Shown one piece after another: positions 6,531 to 12,164 of a stretch of 33,730 nt of DNA. The DNA lies in IMG/VR virus record IMGVR_UViG_3300028840_001564, positions 1 to 33,730 of that record, one strand, 5' to 3'. The position numbers were made by a program, and so were the translations under genes. This DNA is from a virus. The stretch's first letter is position 1. Each line of letters begins with the position of its first letter. Below the pieces are notes generated by a model that ran no database searches, was not told the DNA's origin, and worked only from the letters and a program-made list of their open reading frames with translations.

Positions 6531-7376
6531 ATGACACATTACACGCGCACCAAGTACCAGCAAGCCCGCATTCGGGAGCTGGCCTACAAGATCACCCAAG
6601 CCGGGCTTAAAGCCTATATTGCCAAAAAAGGTACCTATGGCTATTACACAGACAGCGACGGCGCTACCGTGATCTGCTTTCAGCTGGATAACCTGGTGGG
6701 CGGCTTCACGTTTTCAGGCAACTACGTGACCAGCAAGCCGCGGGAAACGGGATCAGGCTGGCAGATGCACACTGACGGGCAGATCCCGCGCCCGGAGTCA
6801 TTGCGCAACATGCTCAAAGCCACGCCGCCACAATGGGCGGTAAACGGCGCGGAGTGGCGGCTGACGACACAAGCCGACCATGAAGCCCGCTATCAGAAAT
6901 CGAGCGAGTATGCCTTGTATGAGGCGCCGACCGTGGAGGGCGAGTTGCGCTACCTGGTCAAGCTGCCCTATAACGGCACTACAGAAACAGCCACCGCGCC
7001 GGACAAGGACGGCACCCACTGGTGTCTGTATACGCCATGGTTGAATGAAGAAGACCGGCTGGCAGAAGAGTCCGAAAAAGACCGAGAGGCCATGCGCTGG
7101 GTGACCCATGAGGAACTGGGCGCCCTCTTATCTGAGCACTACGCCAGCCAGGTGACGCCTGCCCGCACTATCACCGAAGCCGAGTATATAGAGGCGCTGG
7201 AAGTGTTGCCGCCGGAGAACTGGACTCGCGACGGCCATATTGAACACTTCCGCATGTGTGAATATTGGTCGGGCCCTATCACTGACCAATATGGCCGTAT
7301 TGGCGACGAGTACCGGACCAAGCGCATTGACGTAACGCGCCCGGAAACCTGGCTGCAAGTGGAAGATTTCGCGTAA
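6531..7376 (+). CDS. Hypothetical protein, 281 aa
   Basis: This is the largest gene of the operon. The product has a mixed alpha/beta composition with many Trp and Tyr and no membrane segment. The last 60 residues contain Val-Leu-Pro-Pro-Glu-Asn-Trp, then a Cys-Glu-Tyr-Trp-Ser-Gly-Pro-Ile-Thr-Asp-Gln-Tyr-Gly-Arg motif and Gly-Asp-Glu-Tyr. That module recurs in phage and plasmid proteins of unknown function. The start at 6531 follows GTGAGG about 12 bases upstream, after a third copy of the leader motif. Its stop overlaps the next ATG by one base (TAATG). No function is assigned. Confidence 0.8.
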   Translation: MTHYTRTKYQQARIRELAYKITQAGLKAYIAKKGTYGYYTDSDGATVICFQLDNLVGGFTFSGNYVTSKPRETGSGWQMHTDGQIPRPESLRNMLKATPPQWAVNGAEWRLTTQADHEARYQKSSEYALYEAPTVEGELRYLVKLPYNGTTETATAPDKDGTHWCLYTPWLNEEDRLAEESEKDREAMRWVTHEELGALLSEHYASQVTPARTITEAEYIEALEVLPPENWTRDGHIEHFRMCEYWSGPITDQYGRIGDEYRTKRIDVTRPETWLQVEDFA

Positions 7377-7561
7377 TGAAGCCCGCAATGGATTCGGAAA
7401 ACTATTTCACCGCCTACAGCCGCTCCCGTAACGGCTGGTGCGTTTACAAGCGCGAGGGTTTAGCCAAAGCGCGACACATTGCCGGACCCTACGCCACGCA
7501 AAGCGAGGCCGACGCGTGGATGGCGGCACCCAAAGTGACCAAACTCAAGAAGCGAGGCTAA
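7376..7561 (+). CDS. Short conserved-type protein, 61 aa
   Basis: This 61-residue basic protein starts at an ATG sharing one base with the previous stop. It has Tyr-Phe-Thr-Ala-Tyr, then Gly-Trp-Cys-Val-Tyr and Ala-Gly-Pro-Tyr-Ala-Thr-Gln-Ser-Glu-Ala-Asp-Ala-Trp, suggesting a small antiparallel beta unit with a helix. I recall this pattern from short phage proteins but no function is known. Coupled translation with its neighbours puts it in the same operon as the ribbon-helix-helix gene two bases downstream. Confidence 0.65.
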   Translation: MKPAMDSENYFTAYSRSRNGWCVYKREGLAKARHIAGPYATQSEADAWMAAPKVTKLKKRG

Positions 7562-7562
7562 A

Positions 7563-7730
7563 ATGCAACTCAAACCCAAAGCAACACGGAAAACCACATC
7601 GCTGTGCCTATCGCCCGAGGCTATGCGGATACTTCACCAGCTCAAGGAACAATATGGAATGTCCCAGGGGCTTATTGTTGAACAACTGTTACTGACTGGC
7701 GGCGCTAAGCTGCTCAAAACGGAGAAATGA
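7563..7730 (+). CDS. Ribbon-helix-helix (Arc/CopG-type) regulator, 55 aa
   Basis: The ORF encodes 55 residues with a short basic N-terminal strand (Arg-Lys-Thr-Thr-Ser-Leu-Cys-Leu-Ser), a helix (Pro-Glu-Ala-Met-Arg-Ile-Leu-His-Gln-Leu-Lys) and a second helix after Met-Ser-Gln-Gly-Leu-Ile-Val-Glu-Gln-Leu-Leu. This is the strand-helix-helix layout of dimeric Arc/CopG repressors, which bind short repeated DNA sites. It is the best transcription-factor candidate of this half of the genome. The doubled TTGAC repeats in promoters 5102-5129 and 6058-6085 are natural candidate targets. The fold is inferred from pattern; the target is a hypothesis. Confidence 0.65.
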   Translation: MQLKPKATRKTTSLCLSPEAMRILHQLKEQYGMSQGLIVEQLLLTGGAKLLKTEK

Positions 7731-7731
7731 C

Positions 7732-7899
7732 ATGAAATACTTTATTACTGCAATGCTGTTAACTATCGCGTTTGGCGTGAGCCTGGAAACGTTCGCCCAA
7801 GATCCTGAATACGTGGTATGCCGGAAGATTGGCGACGTATTCAGCCAACCGGTTGCCTTTCGGGGCGCGTGTCCGGTCGGCTGGTATCAGGTGGACTGA
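7732..7899 (+). CDS. Small secreted protein, 55 aa
   Basis: This 55-residue ORF begins with a signal peptide (Met-Lys-Tyr-Phe-Ile-Thr-Ala-Met-Leu-Leu and on to a likely cleavage after Phe-Ala at residue 22). The mature part is about 33 residues with two Cys (30 and 47) that could form one disulphide in the periplasm, and ends Gly-Trp-Tyr-Gln-Val-Asp. It closes the rightward operon and overlaps the end of the convergent gene by 13 bases. A role at the cell envelope, such as blocking a second infection, is possible but unproven. Confidence 0.65.
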   Translation: MKYFITAMLLTIAFGVSLETFAQDPEYVVCRKIGDVFSQPVAFRGACPVGWYQVD

Positions 7900-8162
7900 T
7901 CGCGAGGCTTTTCAACTAGCTGGACAATGAATAACCCATCATAGCGGTGCGACAGTTCTTTGCGCCGCTTTTCTGCGCTGAGGCGGGTATCCTTGATATC
8001 TATCAGTGTGGTTTCTGTGCGGATGCAGAAATACCCCGCCTCTGGCGCGACACGATACCTGTACTTCTCCCAGTTCCAGGCGGGCCGCGGCGAGGCTTCC
8101 CATTGCTCGCCATCCCGGCGCCCTTTCTGTTGTATAGGATTTCCGGCAATATGCGCCGTCAT
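7887..8162 (-). CDS. Conserved-type phage protein, 91 aa
   Basis: The product is 91 residues from the ATG at 8162, which fits relatives that begin Met-Thr-Ala-His; a longer frame to 8231 would overlap the upstream gene. It has Glu-Gln-Trp-Glu-Ala-Ser-Pro then Trp-Asn-Trp-Glu-Lys-Tyr-Arg-Tyr-Arg, the pattern of small phage proteins that read as a beta-rich domain ending in a Tyr-Arg strand. The C-terminal third is basic and helical. It is the last gene of the leftward early operon and converges on the secreted-protein gene with overlapping ends. Confidence 0.65.
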   Translation of the reverse strand: MTAHIAGNPIQQKGRRDGEQWEASPRPAWNWEKYRYRVAPEAGYFCIRTETTLIDIKDTRLSAEKRRKELSHRYDGLFIVQLVEKPRDQST

Positions 8163-8188
8163 CACATCTATGCGTTCCTGGTCCCTGC

Positions 8189-8353
8189 TCAATGTAGCAC
8201 CGGCTCGCTTTCGGCGACGTTGCAGGCGCACTGAATCACGACTTCTCCGCTTTTGGTTTCGACGTTGATCACAATACCCCTTACCTCGTGTTCCTCGAAA
8301 ACCTTATCGAGCGCGCTTGTCAATTCCGCGTAATCCATCTCACTCATATTCAT
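8189..8353 (-). CDS. Small hypothetical protein, 54 aa
   Basis: The ATG at 8353 gives 54 residues. A GTG at 8395 that overlaps the rusA stop as GTGA would give 68. The product is acidic, with an alpha segment (Asp-Tyr-Ala-Glu-Leu-Thr-Ser-Ala-Leu-Asp-Lys-Val-Phe) followed by two beta strands (Gly-Ile-Val-Ile-Asn-Val-Glu; Glu-Val-Val-Ile-Gln-Cys). AGAGGG lies a suitable distance before the ATG. The family is not recognised. Confidence 0.6.
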   Translation of the reverse strand: MNMSEMDYAELTSALDKVFEEHEVRGIVINVETKSGEVVIQCACNVAESEPVLH

Positions 8354-8391
8354 GGCCCCGCCCTCTGGTTTGGGCGTGTGAGGCCATTTTA

Positions 8392-8751
8392 TCACTCAAT
8401 TTCGGAAAGCAATACCACACATTTAGCCTCGCCTGGCGGCAGCATGTAGTGGTGCATCTCTTTTATCTGGCTGTCATCTAGGTACAGGTTGGCGTGCTGC
8501 AGGGCATCATAGAGCGCCTTGCCGGCGAAGTTGTCGAGGTCGCGCCTGCGCTTATCAGGCGGCGTCAGCTCAACGACAGCCTTTAGCGGTGTCTTGAATG
8601 GGGGAAACAAGCCCAATTGCTCTAGCGTGGCCGCATAGACGCTCTGGCGGTACTCCCGGCCGGTCTTGCTGATCAATATGCGACCGCGGAAAGTGCGGTA
8701 ATAGTGATTGACGGAAGGTGGAAAGGGTAGTTCAACGCGAAGATCGGTCAA
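8392..8751 (-). CDS. rusA: RusA-type Holliday junction resolvase
   Basis: This 119-residue protein is almost the same length as E. coli RusA (120). It has the N-terminal Pro-Phe-Pro-Pro-Ser-Val-Asn-His motif and the catalytic region Arg-Arg-Arg-Asp-Leu-Asp-Asn-Phe, giving Asp71 and Asp73, Lys78, then Asp92/Asp93 in Leu-Asp-Asp-Ser-Gln-Ile. These align with the catalytic Asp/Asp/Asp and Lys of RusA. It would cut four-way junctions formed in recombination or replication and so clear branches before packaging. It overlaps the upstream YbcO-like gene by 4 bases, the same pairing found in prophage DLP12. Confidence 0.95.
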   Translation of the reverse strand: MTDLRVELPFPPSVNHYYRTFRGRILISKTGREYRQSVYAATLEQLGLFPPFKTPLKAVVELTPPDKRRRDLDNFAGKALYDALQHANLYLDDSQIKEMHHYMLPPGEAKCVVLLSEIE

Positions 8752-9056
8752 GGCAACTCCAAATAGCCGTTATCTAGCCAGTATTGTTGTGTTCGGATTA
8801 CGCCATCAAAAAAATAAATCTTCAATTGCAGGTGATCTTCCAAAGAAGTCTCGTTGTAAAGGTTCACGCTCTCACGGCCATCGACAACATTATGGCAGGA
8901 ACTACAGCCAAAGGCCGCTAGCAGGTCCGGCTGTTTTTTGCCCATTCCGCCGCCAGGTAGATGACAAAGCACCGTGGTGGCGGGGTCGCCATTGCACACG
9001 CCAGGGATTCGTATCATGCAGGGCTGGCCCCTTGCGCTTTCGCGTAGCTTAGTCAT
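8748..9056 (-). CDS. YbcO-like (DUF1364) nuclease-type protein
   Basis: The start is the ATG at 9056, sharing one base with the previous stop (TGATG) and following GGGGAGG; a TTG three bases earlier is less likely. The 102 residues open with Lys-Leu-Arg-Glu-Ser-Ala-Arg-Gly-Gln-Pro-Cys, the signature of the DUF1364/YbcO family, and carry metal-binding-type Cys/His at positions 13, 21, 31-32, 51, 54 and 55. YbcO is described as a putative HNH-like nuclease and sits beside rusA in DLP12, as here. The protein probably assists branched-DNA processing. The family call is firm; activity is predicted. Confidence 0.85.
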   Translation of the reverse strand: MTKLRESARGQPCMIRIPGVCNGDPATTVLCHLPGGGMGKKQPDLLAAFGCSSCHNVVDGRESVNLYNETSLEDHLQLKIYFFDGVIRTQQYWLDNGYLELP

Positions 9057-9271
9057 CAATCACCCTCCCCGGTGCTGAGTGCTTTGCGCTGGGCCGCATC
9101 TGCACCACACAAAACGCACAACCCTTTCCGCTTAAAAGGGTGGCGGCATTCACGCATACCCTCTGTAATACACATGGCCTTTTGCTTTCTCTCAATTTCT
9201 TCCAGGGCTTCATTGCGCAAATCATCTTCAGCGGCTTCTATGCCCCAGTCTTCATCCATTCCCCACCCCAT
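9056..9271 (-). CDS. Small Cys-containing protein with ALSTGEGD tail
   Basis: This 71-residue protein has an acidic helical N-terminal half (Glu-Asp-Asp-Leu-Arg-Asn-Glu-Ala-Leu-Glu-Glu-Ile) and a likely zinc-binding C-terminal half with Cys-Arg-His, Cys-Val-Leu-Cys and a further Cys. It ends Lys-Ala-Leu-Ser-Thr-Gly-Glu-Gly-Asp, encoded by the seam repeat. The ATG at 9271 directly follows the upstream stop and is preceded by GGGAAGG. A small nucleic-acid or protein-binding adaptor is plausible from the Cys pattern; no family is recognised. Confidence 0.7.
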   Translation of the reverse strand: MGWGMDEDWGIEAAEDDLRNEALEEIERKQKAMCITEGMRECRHPFKRKGLCVLCGADAAQRKALSTGEGD

Positions 9272-9547
9272 CTAATCACCCTTCCCGGTGCTGAGTGCTG
9301 CCTCCAGCATTGCCATATATCTATCTTCTGTTGAGTAACCCTGCTCAAGCGCAACGATCATCGCCGCTGTCGGCTCAATGGGTACAAGAGCATAGCCTTC
9401 CGGCGTCACAGTACCGGGAGCGGCGCTAGACCTGGCCGCCTCCCACTCGTAAATCCGGTGCTTTAGTTCGAACACAGAGGCCCAATCCACCGAAAGACCT
9501 TGGCTCGCGATCCACGCTAGAATCAAATCCTCTACATCATCATTCAT
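9272..9547 (-). CDS. Hypothetical protein with ALSTGKGD tail
   Basis: This is a 91-residue acidic protein. Its second half, Pro-Thr-Ala-Ala-Met-Ile-Val-Ala-Leu-Glu-Gln-Gly then Tyr-Met-Ala-Met-Leu-Glu-Ala-Ala-Leu-Ser-Thr-Gly, follows a pattern common in phage accessory proteins: a Pro-Thr-Xaa-Ala-Met helix and a second amphipathic Ala-Met-Leu helix. The same layout occurs at the end of the gene at 10697-10951, suggesting a shared domain. Its start overlaps the upstream stop by 4 bases. No function is known. Confidence 0.7.
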   Translation of the reverse strand: MNDDVEDLILAWIASQGLSVDWASVFELKHRIYEWEAARSSAAPGTVTPEGYALVPIEPTAAMIVALEQGYSTEDRYMAMLEAALSTGKGD

Positions 9548-9936
9548 CCATCAACCTCCCCGGTGCTGAGTGCTGCGGAAACATCCATAACAACAGGTTC
9601 TCCACGTATAGCCTTGCGAATATCATCAAAATTGGCGAACTGCACCACAATGGCACGGGGTATTTCGGCTATATCGTCCTCGTCAATGCCAGCAAACACG
9701 GCATCTCCCATAACAAGCGGCGCGCACTTCACCAGCCCACCCGTCACCTCCTGCGAGGCGCGGAGCCTTTCCACTTCGGCTTCCAGTTCGGCTATGCGGT
9801 CTGCGGCTGCGTGGCAATACTGCCCAACTGGTACAATGTGGTACCCGCCATCTTCTGTCCTATAGCTAGTTGCACCCTCAATGTCTACCCCTCGCAGGAG
9901 GTCCACCAATGGTGTTTCACTTGCACTATCTTCCAT
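9544..9936 (-). CDS. Coiled-coil hypothetical protein with ALSTGEVDG tail
   Basis: The ATG at 9936 shares one base with the upstream stop (TGATG) and follows GGGGAGG at ideal spacing, so it is preferred over the GTG at 9939; the product is 130 residues. A short coiled coil (Ala-Asp-Arg-Ile-Ala-Glu-Leu-Glu-Ala-Glu-Val-Glu-Arg-Leu) lies near residues 45-58. A mixed domain follows, with Phe-Ala-Asn-Phe-Asp-Asp-Ile-Arg-Lys-Ala-Ile. Such modules occur in many variable early phage proteins of unknown role. The C-terminal tag comes from the seam repeat. Confidence 0.7.
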   Translation of the reverse strand: MEDSASETPLVDLLRGVDIEGATSYRTEDGGYHIVPVGQYCHAAADRIAELEAEVERLRASQEVTGGLVKCAPLVMGDAVFAGIDEDDIAEIPRAIVVQFANFDDIRKAIRGEPVVMDVSAALSTGEVDG

Positions 9937-10292
9937 CACTCACCCTCCCCGGTGCCGCTTTCACCAATGCTAATTTTTGATTCAGGGACTACATCCCTGA
10001 ACAATGCGGGGCCGTTTGCTTGAATACGCATCCTTTCTTCCCCATCCGTTCTAAAGACTATATCCCGACCCTTGGCGGGCATACTCCAAACAGCAATGTG
10101 AACGCTCTCGCCGTAGCGGTTCTTGACCGTTTTCATCTTTGTTTGAATGGGCCAGCCCCCAGCACGCAATTCTGAAATCCTGGCGGGCAGCTCAAGAATG
10201 CCAAGCTTGTCCCAACCCTGAAGCCGGGTGATGCTTTTACCTGACTTCAAATGCTTCAGCAGGCGCTCTTTCTGTGTCGGTACTTTCTTCAT
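9936..10292 (-). CDS. Helix-turn-helix domain protein
   Basis: The ATG at 10292 overlaps the previous stop as ATGA and gives 118 residues. The first 65 residues match the phage HTH_39-type winged-helix pattern: Thr-Gln-Lys-Glu-Arg-Leu-Leu-Lys-His-Leu-Lys-Ser-Gly, then Ser-Ile-Thr and Leu-Pro-Ala-Arg-Ile-Ser-Glu-Leu-Arg. In this family the Ala-Arg-Ile-Ser-Glu-Leu-Arg helix is the likely recognition helix. The remainder is a low-complexity extension ending Gly-Thr-Gly-Glu-Gly-Glu, a degenerate form of the seam tail. It may bind DNA and regulate early genes, but no target is visible. Confidence 0.7.
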   Translation of the reverse strand: MKKVPTQKERLLKHLKSGKSITRLQGWDKLGILELPARISELRAGGWPIQTKMKTVKNRYGESVHIAVWSMPAKGRDIVFRTDGEERMRIQANGPALFRDVVPESKISIGESGTGEGE

Positions 10293-10507
10293 CCTCGGCA
10301 GTCCTCGCATTTCTTCTGCAGTCCATGGGTAAACTGAAACACCTTGGTGCAACTGGCGCAGTTCTTGTGTGTGCCCCGGTTAACAGCGTTTTTGCCAGCC
10401 TGCTTGCAGCGATTACTGCAGAAACGGCCACGCGCTGTGCCCTGGTACTTGATGCCACACCACTTGCAGGTGTGGGTGTGGGTTTTCTTGTATGGCCCTC
10501 GGCTCAT
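10289..10507 (-). CDS. Small double zinc-ribbon-like protein
   Basis: This 72-residue, very basic protein has Cys-Lys-Trp-Cys near residue 14, Cys-Ser-Asn-Arg-Cys near 30, Cys-Ala-Ser-Cys near 50 and Cys-Glu-Asp-Cys near the end: four Cys pairs that could hold two zinc ions. The Arg-Phe-Cys-Ser-Asn-Arg-Cys-Lys pattern is typical of small bacterial and phage zinc ribbons. It overlaps genes on both sides by 4 bases. A nucleic-acid-binding role is likely from the fold and charge; the partner is unknown. Confidence 0.75.
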   Translation of the reverse strand: MSRGPYKKTHTHTCKWCGIKYQGTARGRFCSNRCKQAGKNAVNRGTHKNCASCTKVFQFTHGLQKKCEDCRG

Positions 10508-10707
10508 AGTTCCCTCAACATGATCTCAAGTTCAATTCTGGCAAGCCCGTTGCGCTTTGCTGCCAAGTCTCTCAGGTCTGCCCGAATGATCTGCAATTCC
10601 TCTTGCAACTCATCGCGCATATACAAAATGGCTTCATCAGTGGCGCGGTCAAATGCGCCTTTGTGGAAGTCTCGCAGGCGCACAGCCTTCAGGTTGCTAG
10701 TGGTCAT
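10504..10707 (-). CDS. Small coiled-coil protein, 67 aa
   Basis: The 67 residues are almost entirely helical and charged (Asp-Glu-Leu-Gln-Glu-Glu-Leu-Gln-Ile-Ile-Arg-Ala-Asp-Leu), consistent with a coiled coil. The N-terminus is basic (Leu-Lys-Ala-Val-Arg-Leu-Arg). It overlaps the upstream gene by 11 bases, with its ribosome site inside a seam copy, and the downstream gene by 4. No family is recognised; it probably oligomerises or acts as an adaptor. Confidence 0.65.
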   Translation of the reverse strand: MTTSNLKAVRLRDFHKGAFDRATDEAILYMRDELQEELQIIRADLRDLAAKRNGLARIELEIMLREL

Positions 10708-10951
10708 CCCTTGCCCTCCCGGTGTTGAGTGCTGCGCTGCACATGGCTTTGTATACAGCTTTCACGATGGCTTCAAAATCTTCTGAGCACCAATCATCTG
10801 CACTAACAGAATTGATGCCCGCGTTAAGCATTTCATTCGTGATCTGCACATCCGTCACATCCTGAGAGGCGCGAACATGTTTGAACGCACACCGCTCAGA
10901 CTCCCGACCTTCACAGATGCCAACCTTGCAATCGCAGTATATGTCGCTCAT
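10697..10951 (-). CDS. Hypothetical protein with seam-derived ALNTG tail
   Basis: This 84-residue protein has a Cys-rich N-terminus (Tyr-Cys-Asp-Cys-Lys-Val-Gly-Ile-Cys) and a C-terminal helical pair of the phage type Ile-Thr-Asn-Glu-Met-Leu-Asn-Ala-Gly, then Ile-Val-Lys-Ala-Val-Tyr-Lys-Ala-Met-Cys-Ser-Ala-Ala-Leu. The second half resembles that of the gene at 9272-9547 in layout. The seam copy here has drifted, so the tail ends Asn-Thr-Gly-Arg-Ala-Arg-Asp-Asp-His. Its start overlaps the previous stop by 4 bases. No function is known. Confidence 0.7.
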   Translation of the reverse strand: MSDIYCDCKVGICEGRESERCAFKHVRASQDVTDVQITNEMLNAGINSVSADDWCSEDFEAIVKAVYKAMCSAALNTGRARDDH

Positions 10952-11097
10952 CCATCACCCTCCCCGGTGCTGAGTGTGGCAGCTCGCTCGACGACCTGGC
11001 GCTCATCTAAATAAGTAGCCACATGCCAAAGCGGAACCCCAACGGATACGCATAGCAGCAGGACTATCAAGAAAAAGATTACAGGGTCGTCTTTCAT
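10948..11097 (-). CDS. Small single-pass membrane protein with seam tail
   Basis: This 49-residue ORF starts at ATG 11097 after a strong GGAGGGAGAGGG. It has one hydrophobic helix from about residue 6 to 24 (Val-Ile-Phe-Phe-Leu-Ile-Val-Leu-Leu-Leu), preceded by Lys-Asp-Asp, then a short polar segment ending Thr-Leu-Ser-Thr-Gly-Glu-Gly-Asp-Gly. The 4-base overlaps with both neighbours and the seam tail argue that it is translated. It would sit in the inner membrane; the function is unknown. Confidence 0.7.
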   Translation of the reverse strand: MKDDPVIFFLIVLLLCVSVGVPLWHVATYLDERQVVERAATLSTGEGDG

Positions 11098-11282
11098 CCC
11101 TCTCCCTCCAGCAGTACCAAGATGCCTGGATGCGCATAAGGCCGCAGCTTGGCTAGCAGCTCATCAATGCGATTACGCTCTACAGCATCATGCCCGTCCT
11201 CGGTGTAATAGCTGTGCTTCATGCGGATAAGAAACCGCATGGTTGCCGCCGCGTCCAAGTCATCAAATCCCTCAATATTCAT
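11094..11282 (-). CDS. Small hypothetical protein, 62 aa
   Basis: The start at 11282 is supported by AGGAGG seven bases upstream and an ATGA overlap with the previous stop; a longer frame to 11336 lacks such support. The 62-residue product is acidic and helical, with Asp-Asp-Leu-Asp-Ala-Ala-Ala-Thr-Met-Arg-Phe-Leu and a later Arg-Ile-Asp-Glu-Leu-Leu-Ala-Lys-Leu. It ends Leu-Glu-Gly-Glu-Gly, possibly a remnant of the seam tail because the same purine-rich DNA serves as the next gene's ribosome site. The family is not recognised. Confidence 0.7.
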   Translation of the reverse strand: MNIEGFDDLDAAATMRFLIRMKHSYYTEDGHDAVERNRIDELLAKLRPYAHPGILVLLEGEG

Positions 11283-11530
11283 TCGCAAGCCTCCTGTAAT
11301 GCTTCTGCCAGTCCGCTGTAGCCCTTCTGGTCCCATACCCGGTCAATCATCGGCACAGCCTCACAAGTCACCTTGTCGATGTGCCAGTGTGCGGGTATGT
11401 CTTCCTCAAGCTTGGGGCCGCCAGGTCCATCGGTGGATCCGTGTTCTGCGGGCATCCACGTTGCCTCAATCCTGACCTCGACCTCTCCAAGCAGGCCAAG
11501 GTTTATATATGTCTCTGTAATGGTTCTCAC
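11279..11530 (-). CDS. Hypothetical protein, 83 aa
   Basis: This 83-residue acidic protein has an N-terminal beta segment ([15 protein letters not shown]) and a later Ala-His-Trp-His-Ile-Asp-Lys-Val. It looks like a small beta sheet with a C-terminal helix. It overlaps the pentapeptide-repeat gene and the next gene by 4 bases each. I do not recognise the family. Confidence 0.7.
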   Translation of the reverse strand: MRTITETYINLGLLGEVEVRIEATWMPAEHGSTDGPGGPKLEEDIPAHWHIDKVTCEAVPMIDRVWDQKGYSGLAEALQEACE

Positions 11531-12051
11531 TGCATACGCTCCAGCTTCTTTTCAAGCCATTCAATAGCGTACAGGTACATATCTCCCTGCTCCCTGTCGC
11601 CCCCATAATTTTCGCCCCAGTGCTTTTTAGCTTCACTTATTGTGAAGTACCTGCACCCGACTCGCACCCGCCAACCAGCTTCACACTCTATAGCGTGAGC
11701 AAAAGAGTAGCCGCGCATATCCTGAACAGGTAGGAGAATGATGCCGATAGCATCCCGAAGATCGGTATCCCGAAGATCGGCACACCGAAGATCGACACCC
11801 CGAAGATTGGCACCCTGAAGATTGGCATACCAAAGATTGGCATCCCGAAGATCGGTATCCCGAAGATCGGCACCCCGAAGATCGACACCCCGAAGATCGG
11901 CACCCCGAAGATTGGCATCCTGAAGATTGGCATACCAAAGATTGGCATCCCGAAGATCGGCACACCGAAAATTGGCACGAACGCCGCAACCCTCGTTGCT
12001 TACCCACTTTTCATGCTCTGCCAAGATTCTGTTAATTTTCTCTTGTTCCAT
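11527..12051 (-). CDS. Pentapeptide-repeat protein
   Basis: This 174-residue protein has about fifteen consecutive pentapeptides of the form Ala-(Asp/Asn)-Leu-Xaa-Xaa from about residue 26 to 101, flanked by a 25-residue helical start and a 70-residue non-repeat end with [12 protein letters not shown]. The repeats should form a right-handed four-sided helix; some such proteins (Qnr, MfpA) mimic DNA and bind gyrase. It is the first gene behind the strong promoter at 12079-12107, with GAGGA ahead of the ATG, so it is probably made early. A host-takeover or topoisomerase-binding role is possible but unproven. Confidence 0.9.
   Translation of the reverse strand: MEQEKINRILAEHEKWVSNEGCGVRANFRCADLRDANLWYANLQDANLRGADLRGVDLRGADLRDTDLRDANLWYANLQGANLRGVDLRCADLRDTDLRDAIGIILLPVQDMRGYSFAHAIECEAGWRVRVGCRYFTISEAKKHWGENYGGDREQGDMYLYAIEWLEKKLERMQ
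11750..11975. repeat. Tandem 15-base repeats inside pentapeptide gene
   Basis: Imperfect units of the form CCCGAAGATCGGCAC repeat in tandem about fifteen times and encode the pentapeptides three codons out of phase. A longer block pattern including CATACCAAAGATTGG is itself duplicated about 120 bases apart, pointing to recent internal duplication. There are no spacers, so it is not a CRISPR array. Confidence 0.9.
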
Positions 12052-12078
12052 TTCAAAATCCTCGGTTGGTTTAGATGC

Positions 12079-12107
12079 AATATAGGGGATGGGTAATTGC
12101 GTGTCAA
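12079..12107 (-). promoter_or_regulatory. Strong promoter of the leftward early operon
   Basis: Read leftward, TTGACA (12107-12102) and TATATT (12084-12079) are separated by exactly 17 bases. Transcription would start near 12072 and reach the pentapeptide gene after about 20 bases. This is one of the closest matches to consensus in the window, consistent with immediate-early expression. Confidence 0.8.
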
Positions 12108-12124
12108 ACTATTTTTGAGATAAA

Positions 12125-12161
12125 AAAAGCCCCGGTGAATGACTAGGGGGCCGGGGCTTTT
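12125..12161. terminator. Bidirectional Rho-independent-type terminator
   Basis: A stem AAAGCCCCGG/CCGGGGCTTT with a 15-base loop is followed by TTTTCT on the plus strand and by seven T on the minus strand. It lies just upstream of the leftward promoter and so would insulate the two divergent operons, mainly by stopping leftward readthrough from the replication side. Confidence 0.75.
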
Positions 12162-12164
12162 CTA

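Larger units (their letters stand above)
9055..10980 (-). repeat. Repeated gene-junction 'seam' (six copies)
   Basis: A sequence reading GCACTCAGCACCGGGGAGGG plus TGATGGATGA-like bases on the minus strand recurs at gene junctions: 9055-9083, 9273-9300, 9545-9576, 9933-9960 (shortened), 10704-10736 and 10949-10980. A degenerate purine-rich trace is at 11095-11110. Each copy ends one gene with a version of ALSTGEGD, supplies GGGGAGG as ribosome site and includes the next start codon. The entry spans the whole set; the copies are separated by unrelated coding sequence. Confidence 0.9.

Noticed and set aside
11750-11975. Regular short repeats that at first look like a CRISPR array
   Set aside because: Units are contiguous 15-base repeats without spacers and encode pentapeptide repeats in frame.
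11681-12007. Other frames of the pentapeptide region reading as Ser/Gly/Cys or Pro-Ile-Phe-Gly repeats
   Set aside because: They arise from reading a tandem repeat in the wrong frame; the coupled starts and promoter support only the Ala-Asp-Leu frame.
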